NCBI GenBank assembly: GCA_002279765.1
Contig: NCCR01000334.1
Coordinates: 1-5,790, forward strand
Source: Verrucomicrobia bacterium 12-59-8
Lineage (GTDB): Bacteria; Verrucomicrobiota; Verrucomicrobiae; Verrucomicrobiales; Verrucomicrobiaceae
Direction of reading: 5' to 3'
DNA: 5,790 nt
Shown piece by piece: positions 1 to 5,261 of this stretch. The notes under the pieces were generated by a model, which did not search any database, was not told the origin of the DNA, and saw only the letters and a program-made list of their open reading frames with translations. The translations under genes and the position numbers were made by a program. Within the stretch, counting starts at the first letter, position 1. Each line of letters opens with the position of its first letter.

Positions 1-53
1 AGCATGCGCGCAGGGGCCTTGCAAAGCTAATTCTGCATGTCACTCATCACACC
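1..53 (+). other. Leader region upstream of the PLP-enzyme operon, with possible tail of a preceding gene
   Basis: Frame 1 is open from the window edge to a TAA at 28-30, so the first 30 bases could be the last codons of a plus-strand gene lying mostly outside the window; nine codons are too few to identify it. A six-codon reading frame (M-S-L-I-T-P) starts at ATG 37-39 and its TGA (55-57) overlaps the ATG of the next gene (54-56). No Shine-Dalgarno sequence precedes either ATG and no promoter boxes are evident. If the tail is real, the downstream genes may belong to a longer operon. Confidence 0.2.
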
Positions 54-1220
54 ATGAAAGACGATCCCTCTCTTCCTGCCGATGCACGCTTCGAAACGCG
101 TGCCATTCATGTCGGCCAGGATTACCGCAGCGAGACCGGCGCCGTGATTCCGCCGATCTACATGACCTCGACTTTCGAGACCGGCAATCCCAACGGGTTT
201 GACTACACCCGCTCCGGCAATCCGAACTTCCGCAACCTCCAGACCACGCTCGCCAGCCTCGAAAACGCCAAGCACAGCACCGTCTTCTCCAGCGGCGTCA
301 GCGCCATCTCCGCCATCCTGTTTTCTCTCAAGACGGGAGACACCATCCTCTCCGAGCAGCAGATCTACGGCTGCACCTACCGCCTCTTCGAAAAGGTGCT
401 GAAGCGTTTCGGCGTCAAAATCAAATACGCCAACCTCGCCAATCCCGAGAACTACGATCTCATCACCCGGCTCAAGCCCGCGCTCGTCTGGCTTGAATCC
501 CCCACGAATCCGCTGCTGAAAATCATGGACATCAAGGCCATCAGCGAAGCCACGCACAAAGTGGGCAGCGTGGTCGCCATGGACAACACCTTTGCCTCCA
601 GCCTGCTGCAGCAGCCGCTCGACCTGGGTGCCGACCTCTCCCTGCTCAGCACCACCAAGTACACCAACGGTCACAGCGACTGCCTGGGCGGTGCCGTTTG
701 CACCAATTCCGACGAGTGGCAGGAAAAAATGATTTTCGCGCAGAAAGCCATCGGCCTGCAGCCCAGCCCCTTCGATGCCTGGCTCACCTCCCGCGGCGCG
801 AAAACCGAGGCCGTGCGCATGGAACGCCACTGCTCCAATGCCCTCGAACTCGCCCAGCGCCTCGAAGGGCGCAAGGGCGTGAAGAGCGTCAAGTACCCCT
901 TCTTGAAGAGCCACCCGCAGTTCAAGCTCGCCAAAAAGCAGATGTCCGCCGGCGGTGGCATGCTGCTCGCCGACTTCGGTTTCAGCTACGCCGACACCCT
1001 CGCCTTCATCCGCCGCCTGCGCCTGTTCACCCAGGCAGAAAGCCTCGGCGGCATCGAAAGCCTAGTCGCCCATCCCGCCAGCATGACCCACGCCTCCATC
1101 CCCAAAGACGCCCGCGAAGCCGCCGGCGTCACCGACGGCCTCGTCCGCTTTTCTGTCGGCATCGAGCACGTTGAGGACTTGTGGAAGGACATTGATGGGG
1201 CATTAAAGCAGCGCAAATGA
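54..1220 (+). CDS. PLP-dependent trans-sulfuration enzyme (cystathionine beta/gamma-lyase or methionine gamma-lyase type)
   Basis: This is a cytosolic PLP enzyme of the Cys/Met-metabolism family (fold type I), acting on sulfur amino acids such as cystathionine. At 388 aa it has the normal family length. Visible motifs are YTRSGNPN (51-58, whose Tyr and Arg hold the cofactor phosphate of the neighbouring subunit), SSGVSAI (79-85), IYGCTYR (104-110, Tyr105 stacking on the PLP ring), ESPTNP (148-153), AMDNTF (175-180, Asp177 contacting the pyridine nitrogen), STTKY (199-203, Lys202 as the Schiff-base lysine), NGHSD, SLGGIESL with HPASMTHA (330-347) and VRFSVGIE (364-371). All catalytic elements are intact. 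Within the family, lyase, synthase and sulfhydrylase activities cannot be separated by eye: NGHSD recalls cystathionine gamma-lyase, while Cys107 in YGCT recalls methionine gamma-lyase. Its stop overlaps the next start (ATGA, 1217-1220). Because the partner looks like a cystathionine gamma-synthase, I favour cleavage of cystathionine. ATG 54 is chosen because the usual RAIHVGQ opening lies about 15 residues in. Confidence 0.93.
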   Translation: MKDDPSLPADARFETRAIHVGQDYRSETGAVIPPIYMTSTFETGNPNGFDYTRSGNPNFRNLQTTLASLENAKHSTVFSSGVSAISAILFSLKTGDTILSEQQIYGCTYRLFEKVLKRFGVKIKYANLANPENYDLITRLKPALVWLESPTNPLLKIMDIKAISEATHKVGSVVAMDNTFASSLLQQPLDLGADLSLLSTTKYTNGHSDCLGGAVCTNSDEWQEKMIFAQKAIGLQPSPFDAWLTSRGAKTEAVRMERHCSNALELAQRLEGRKGVKSVKYPFLKSHPQFKLAKKQMSAGGGMLLADFGFSYADTLAFIRRLRLFTQAESLGGIESLVAHPASMTHASIPKDAREAAGVTDGLVRFSVGIEHVEDLWKDIDGALKQRK

Positions 1221-2713
1221 CCGACCTTTTCACCCACCCTCTCTGCAACGCCGAAGACCTCGGCAAGGCGATCCCCGACCACGAACTCGGCGTGTCCGTG
1301 TGCCTGCCGCTGTGGGAGCATGTGATCGGCTATGAAGAGGGTGACCAGCGCATCGTATCCAAATTCAAATCCGGCTACCCGCGCTTCTGCTGCCCACCGG
1401 CCATCACGCGGCTGTTTGCAGCCGCTGAAAAAGAATTCGCCGCCGCTGGCGAGCGCTGCCTGGTGTTTCCGCGTCTGGTACATGCGGAGCGCTGCGTGAA
1501 GTTCATCGGCACCGGTCTCATCGGCACCGGTCGTGCCGTCGAATGGACCGCGCATCAGCTCGGCGTCGCTGTGTTTCCCGCAGACAGCTACGTGCAGGCC
1601 CGCAAGTTCTGGCGCTTCTGCGGCGAATGCGTCAGCACCCGCCAGGCCTGCGATGCTTTGGGCGAACACAAGAGCGATGCCACCATCGAGGACGGCAAGG
1701 CCGCAAATCGCTCCATCCGCGAGCGCATCGCGCAACTGGCCGGGCAGCAGCCAGAGGACGTGTTTCTCTTTCCTTCCGGCATGGCCGCAAACTACGCGGT
1801 GCATCGCATGCTCACGCGGCTTTTCCCCAACCGCAAAACCGCGCAGCTCGACTTCCCCTATGTCGATGTGCTGAAGCTGCAGCAATTCTTCGGCACCGGC
1901 GTGCATTTCATGCCGCTCATCAAGGACAGCGAATACGACGACCTGCGCACGCTGCTGCAAAGCGAACCGCTCGCGGGCATCTTCTGCGAAGCGCCCAGCA
2001 ACCCGCTCCTGCGCTGCGTCGATTTCAAACGCCTCCTCGCGATCCGTGCCGCAGCACAACCCGGCGTCCCGATCATTGTCGATGACACCATCTCCACCGT
2101 CGCCCATGTGGATGCGCATCGCGTGGCCGATGTCGTCACCACGAGTCTGACCAAGAGTTTCTCCGGCGTAGGCGATGTCCTCGCCGGCAGCGTGGTGCTG
2201 AACCGCAACTCACCCCATCACGCCGCCTTCTCCGCCTTCTTGACGGCCCATGCCGATCACGAACTCTGGCGCGGCGATGCCGTGGCTTTGGAACTCAACA
2301 GCCGCGACTTCGCGCAACGTGCCGCGAAGATGAGCTTCAATGCAAAAGCGCTCACCGATCATCTGCGTACCCATCCCAAAGTGGATCGCGTCTGGCACGC
2401 CAGCAGCGAAGGCGGCAGCGGCTATGAACACATCCGCCGCGAAAACGGCGGCTACGGCTGCCTGTTCTCCTTCACGCTCAAGAACCCCGGGCAAACCAGC
2501 GCAAAGTTCTACGATGCCCTGCGCGCCTGCAAAGGCCCCAGCCTCGGCACCAACTTCACCCTCGTCTGCCCTTACACGCTCCTCGCCCACTACGAAGAAC
2601 TCGACTGGGCCGAAAGCTGCGGTGTCAGCCGCTGGCTCATCCGCGTGTCCGCCGGCCTCGAAGACACCGCCGATTTGATCGCCCGATTTGATGCAGCGCT
2701 AGCCACGGCGTGA
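1217..2713 (+). CDS. Fungal-type (Str2/Met-7-like) cystathionine gamma-synthase, PLP-dependent
   Basis: This 498-aa protein is a long, divergent member of the Cys/Met PLP family. It probably joins cysteine to an O-acylhomoserine to make cystathionine. The N-terminal part (about 26-60: SVCLPLWEHVIGYEEG followed by SGYPRFCCP) is the leader typical of the fungal Str2 group and absent from ordinary MetB. KFWRFCGECVSTRQA (130-144) occupies the place of the usual YxRxGNP phosphate-binding loop. FPSGMAANYAV (185-195), EAPSNPLLRCVD (258-269), IVDDTIST (287-294, Asp289/290), TSLTKSFSGVGD (309-320, Lys313 as the PLP lysine), PSLGTNFTLVCPYTLLAHY (441-459) and LIRVSAGLED (474-483) complete the active site. 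The start overlaps the upstream stop as ATGA, so translation is probably coupled. A perfect 15-bp tandem repeat lies inside the gene at 1503-1532. Family membership and the Str2 affinity are clear from the motifs; the exact acyl donor (succinyl, acetyl or phospho) is unknown. Confidence 0.9.
   Translation: MTDLFTHPLCNAEDLGKAIPDHELGVSVCLPLWEHVIGYEEGDQRIVSKFKSGYPRFCCPPAITRLFAAAEKEFAAAGERCLVFPRLVHAERCVKFIGTGLIGTGRAVEWTAHQLGVAVFPADSYVQARKFWRFCGECVSTRQACDALGEHKSDATIEDGKAANRSIRERIAQLAGQQPEDVFLFPSGMAANYAVHRMLTRLFPNRKTAQLDFPYVDVLKLQQFFGTGVHFMPLIKDSEYDDLRTLLQSEPLAGIFCEAPSNPLLRCVDFKRLLAIRAAAQPGVPIIVDDTISTVAHVDAHRVADVVTTSLTKSFSGVGDVLAGSVVLNRNSPHHAAFSAFLTAHADHELWRGDAVALELNSRDFAQRAAKMSFNAKALTDHLRTHPKVDRVWHASSEGGSGYEHIRRENGGYGCLFSFTLKNPGQTSAKFYDALRACKGPSLGTNFTLVCPYTLLAHYEELDWAESCGVSRWLIRVSAGLEDTADLIARFDAALATA
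1503..1532 (+). repeat. In-frame 15-bp perfect tandem duplication inside the cystathionine gamma-synthase gene
   Basis: The unit tcatcggcaccggtc occurs twice head to tail (1503-1517 and 1518-1532). It adds five residues in frame, so the protein reads IGTGLIGTGR (residues 97-106). The identity of the two copies at every base suggests a recent slippage duplication, since codon choices would otherwise have drifted. It lies between the N-terminal leader and the cofactor-phosphate loop. Because the frame is kept, the gene should stay functional. Confidence 0.85.
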
Positions 2714-2791
2714 TCGCCACAGGTAAGTCAGAAAGTGCCCCAGACCGCGGAACTTGAACTGCGGATCCACCCAGCGCTCAATCACGATCTC
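2699..2791 (-). pseudogene. Possible C-terminal remnant of a missing protein-coding gene
   Basis: The minus strand is open between a TGA (2794-2792) and a TAG (2701-2699). It reads EIVIERWVDPQFKF (2791-2750) followed by RGLGHFLTYLWRSRRG (2749-2702). The stretch has the G/C-ending codons seen in the neighbouring genes (TTC, AAG, CGC, CTG, TAC, CAC) and an aromatic-rich, protein-like composition, which is unusual for random intergenic sequence. GTG at 2785 could start a 28-aa peptide, but a better reading is the last 30 codons of a larger gene whose front has been lost. It overlaps the end of the convergent cystathionine gamma-synthase gene by 15 bases. I do not recognise the parent family. The rest of the gap to 2811 holds nothing else I can name, and no terminator hairpin with a T-tract. 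Confidence 0.35.
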
Positions 2792-2811
2792 TCATGGGTT
2801 CGTCAAATCCA

Positions 2812-3373
2812 CTACTGTTCCGCCATTGTCCGCAGTTTCATGACGATTTCAGGTTGCTCCTTCAACTCTGCCAGCGGCGTGAGATGCTGAAAAATATAGA
2901 GCCAGTCCAAATTCTCATTGCCCTGCCGGATGATGATGCCTTTCACGTCATTCCAGTCCAGCGGACGATCAGCGAAAGCTTTCATGACGATGAGATCCTC
3001 CGCCGTGCAGAGACGCAGATACATGTCGGGATAAACTTCGATATTTATTGCCCGCCTCACCGCAGCCTCCTCGAAAGGCAAGGCACCTAACGCCACATCG
3101 ATGCCAATGCCTTCGGGATCACGAAGGAGCAGAACGCGTCTCTGCAGAGAGAACTCTCTGGCGTCCGGTATGCGCGGCTCGAAATGTTTCAAAAGTCCGT
3201 CCACAATGACTTCTTCACCACCAAAACCTCTCAGCACCGTGAGATCCACATCCTTGGTGAATCGAGGCTCGCCCCAGTGCTGAACAGCCACTCCACCGAT
3301 GATGCAAAAAGGCCACTGCTGCTGCTCGCAAATTCTCTGGATGCTTCAAGGAGAGTTTGATGAGTGCGTTCAT
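2812..3373 (-). pseudogene. AbiEii-like nucleotidyltransferase, 5' end broken by two apparent single-base deletions
   Basis: The protein belongs to the AbiEii/AbiGii-type nucleotidyltransferases, whose best-known members are toxins that modify RNA. The long open frame (3345 to stop TAG 2812) carries the GG motif (CIIGGVAVQHWGEPR), TKDVDLTV with the paired metal-binding Asp residues, a third acid in GIDVALG, and the downstream TAEDLIVMKAFADRPLDW block. The only in-frame start in this stretch, GTG 3291, lies inside the GG motif and would leave the pocket incomplete. ATG 3373 overlaps the upstream stop (ATGA) and begins MNALIK, but then leaves frame. TLLEAS is in a second frame and QRICEQQQWPFCIIGG in the third. 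Adding one A to the AAA at 3358-3356 and one C to the CC at 3340-3339 joins them into one 187-aa protein of normal family layout. Either the gene is recently inactivated or the sequence has two homopolymer errors. The core motifs are intact. Confidence 0.72.
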
Positions 3374-3597
3374 ACCGCAGCCAGCTTCATAAACCAGCGC
3401 TGCTGCTCCACCAGCCCGGAGGTAGGCAGCGACGGACGTTTTTTGACCTCCATCTCTACCAGTCCCGCGAAAATCTCAAAATCCCTCATTGTATCTGCCG
3501 CACGGATGTCATCTTCCCGCACTTTTTCGAGCAGAGGTCCGGCTGCCTTCCAGGTGTCAACCCAGCGTTTGGCGAGCGTGCGTTCTTCATCGGTCAT
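3370..3597 (-). CDS. Small uncharacterised protein paired with the AbiEii-like gene (candidate antitoxin/partner)
   Basis: With ATG 3597 the product is 75 aa, beginning MTDEERTLAKRWVDTWKAAG and ending SGLVEQQRWFMKLAAV. It is charged, apparently helical and soluble, with no signal peptide, membrane segment or recognisable DNA-binding motif. From memory, small proteins with the pattern EER...A.RWV.TWK.AGP...SGLVEQQRWF commonly sit directly before AbiEii-like nucleotidyltransferases, as here. The TGA overlaps the ATG of that gene (ATGA, 3373-3370), so the two are translationally coupled. The location suggests an antitoxin or regulatory subunit, but this is inference; it does not resemble the winged-helix AbiEi antitoxin. 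Alternative in-frame starts are ATG 3612, ATG 3609 and GTG 3660 (one base after the upstream stop, with GGAG just before it, giving 96 aa). I chose 3597 because the conserved-looking part starts there; no start has a strong ribosome-binding site. Confidence 0.7.
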   Translation of the reverse strand: MTDEERTLAKRWVDTWKAAGPLLEKVREDDIRAADTMRDFEIFAGLVEMEVKKRPSLPTSGLVEQQRWFMKLAAV

Positions 3598-3661
3598 GGC
3601 TTTTGTCATCATAGCGCCAAAAGCGCGAACTGCTACTTCTTCTCCCGCCTCACAAAACACC

Positions 3662-5215
3662 CTACTCCAGCCTCTTCAAACTCCCAATGCGATATGCGCC
3701 ACCCAGCAGGCTCATATTGTCGCGCTCCGCATTGAAGGCATCGAGGTACAAAATATGCGGGAACTCATCGAGCTCGATCAAGTGCATGCCGTCCTTGGAA
3801 TTCTTGAACGCCTCCGCGATATCGCCGAGATCCTTGATCGCCTTGCCGTTCACCTTGTTGACCACCTGCCCGCCGAGCTTGTCATAGCCCTGCGCGCTGG
3901 GCGTGGGCAGCACCAGGCTCAGGAACACCAGCTTCTTGCGCCCGTCCTGCTCATACTTGTCAGGATACGAGGCAATGCGTGAAAGCCGCAGGATGGCACC
4001 GCCGCGCTGATCCTCGCCAAACGCGTCCAGGTACGGGTGCGACAGCTCCTGAAACAGCAGGCCGCCCATCAGCACGTAGCGCGGGCCTTTGTCGAACAGA
4101 TAGGGAAGCACCAGAAAGTCGTCGGGCTTGCGCCGCGCCAGCTCGCCCGTGAGCGTCACCTCCTTCTTCTCACGAATCACCTTGATCTCCATCTTGTCAC
4201 CCACATAGGCGCGCCCACGCACCAGATGGCTGGAGCTCAGCGCACCGAACTGCGGGTCCTTGTAGTTGCCGCGTGAATCAATCGAGAATCCATTGATGGC
4301 CACCAGGACGTCATTCTTCAGCATGCCCGCCTTTTCAGCCGAGCCGCCCTTCATCACCATCGTGATCAGCACGCCAGGCTCGTCAGGATTGAGCCCCAGG
4401 TATTCGCGGAACTGCTCGTCCTGCGTGGCCTGCATCTCCATGCCGAGGCTGGGAAAGCCTTCATAGCTGCCGTCCTCCACATCTTTGAGGAAGTGCTCGA
4501 TGATCGGTGCCGGCAAAATCGTGGTCACCTGGTTCTTGGAGTCGTAGCTCAGCAGCAAACCCACCAGCTTGCCGCCCTTCACCACCGGCAGCGTGAAGCT
4601 GTTCCCCTCGCTGCGCACGATGTTGTTGGCCTCATACACCAGGAAACCCGAGCCTTCGACATTGTAGCGCCGCGTCATCACCTTGCCGATGATCAGCTCG
4701 CTTTTGATCAGCTCGCCCAGTCGTCCCGTTTGCAAAATGTCCACCTTGTCTCCAATGCGTGCGCTCACATCCACCGCCATCGGCTTGAGTCCTGCAAAAA
4801 ACGCCTTCTGCTTGTCGGACGGTGCCGGCTCCAGCAGCGCCAGGTTCGCTTCATAATCGACCGCCACCACTTTGGCTGGGATTTTCTGGCCCTTCTCCGG
4901 CAGCTCCAGCTCAATGTAGGTGGCATCCGCCGCCATCTGCGCCGTGACCAGCACCCGGTTGCCCGCCAGCACCACTCCCAGGCCGCGCCGTCCCGAAGGC
5001 GATTCCTTCTGCCACGGCAGATGCAGGCTGTACGGCTGCGAGGTGGCGTTCACCTTCACCAGCGAATTGCTATGCACCACCTGCTGTGGCGCGGCGCCTC
5101 CTTCAGCGAGGACGACGGGCGCACGTTTCTTTTTCGGCGCTTCAGCCGCAGGCGTTTGCGCGGGCAGAGTGGCGGCACCGAGGGTGAGGAAGAAGAAAAT
5201 CTGGGAAAGCTTCAT
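3662..5215 (-). CDS. Exported Deg9/HtrA-like PDZ protein with apparently inactivated protease domain (pseudoprotease)
   Basis: From ATG 5215 the protein has 517 aa. Residues 1-20 form a signal peptide (MKLSQ, FFFLTLGAA core, LPAQ cleavage region) followed by a Pro/Ala/Lys-rich linker, so it should act in the periplasm or outer envelope. A trypsin-like domain spans about 75-245 and a PDZ domain about 253-360 (GFPSLGMEM, GVLITMVMKGGSAEKAGMLKNDVLVAINGFSI). A Deg9-type C-terminal region follows: GPRYVLMGGLLFQELSHPYL (377-396), VFLSLVLP (430-437) and a second PDZ-like part with VVNKVNG (451-457). Compared with Deg/HtrA proteases, TNAHVV has become TAQMAA (Gln93 at the His site), DxxxDLAIL has become DYEANLALL (Asn124 at the Asp site) and GNSGGP has become GNSFTLP (Ser206 kept). 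Proteolysis is therefore unlikely; scaffold or substrate-binding work is plausible. It follows its paralogue by 46 bases. ATG 5257 would place 14 residues before the signal peptide and is less likely. Neither start has a Shine-Dalgarno sequence. Confidence 0.88.
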   Translation of the reverse strand: MKLSQIFFFLTLGAATLPAQTPAAEAPKKKRAPVVLAEGGAAPQQVVHSNSLVKVNATSQPYSLHLPWQKESPSGRRGLGVVLAGNRVLVTAQMAADATYIELELPEKGQKIPAKVVAVDYEANLALLEPAPSDKQKAFFAGLKPMAVDVSARIGDKVDILQTGRLGELIKSELIIGKVMTRRYNVEGSGFLVYEANNIVRSEGNSFTLPVVKGGKLVGLLLSYDSKNQVTTILPAPIIEHFLKDVEDGSYEGFPSLGMEMQATQDEQFREYLGLNPDEPGVLITMVMKGGSAEKAGMLKNDVLVAINGFSIDSRGNYKDPQFGALSSSHLVRGRAYVGDKMEIKVIREKKEVTLTGELARRKPDDFLVLPYLFDKGPRYVLMGGLLFQELSHPYLDAFGEDQRGGAILRLSRIASYPDKYEQDGRKKLVFLSLVLPTPSAQGYDKLGGQVVNKVNGKAIKDLGDIAEAFKNSKDGMHLIELDEFPHILYLDAFNAERDNMSLLGGAYRIGSLKRLE

Positions 5216-5261
5216 GGAGGCGTGGAGGCAAAAAAAGTTCAGGGTCGGATCGATCATGCGG

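Noticed and set aside
27..2119. Long minus-strand open frames (27-914 and 986-2119) opposite the PLP-enzyme genes
   Set aside because: They lie antisense to two genes with complete catalytic motifs, have Gly/Ala/Val/Glu-biased low-complexity translations and no recognisable domains. They are the usual by-product of GC-rich codon bias.
2741..2765. Possible terminator hairpin between the convergent genes (CCGC ... GCGG)
   Set aside because: The stem is only four base pairs around a 12-base loop and has no T-tract on either strand. The similarity comes from the codons CAG TTC AAG TTC CGC of the possible gene remnant.
2812..3291. AbiEii-like protein as an intact 159-aa gene starting at GTG 3291
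   Set aside because: That GTG encodes the Val of the IIGGVAVQ active-site motif. Starting there removes the GG residues, and clear family-like sequence continues upstream in shifted frames.
3299..3982. 227-codon plus-strand open frame running across three minus-strand genes
   Set aside because: It spans the small gene, the AbiEii-like 5' end and the Deg C-terminus, all better supported on the minus strand. Its translation is composition-biased with no motif.
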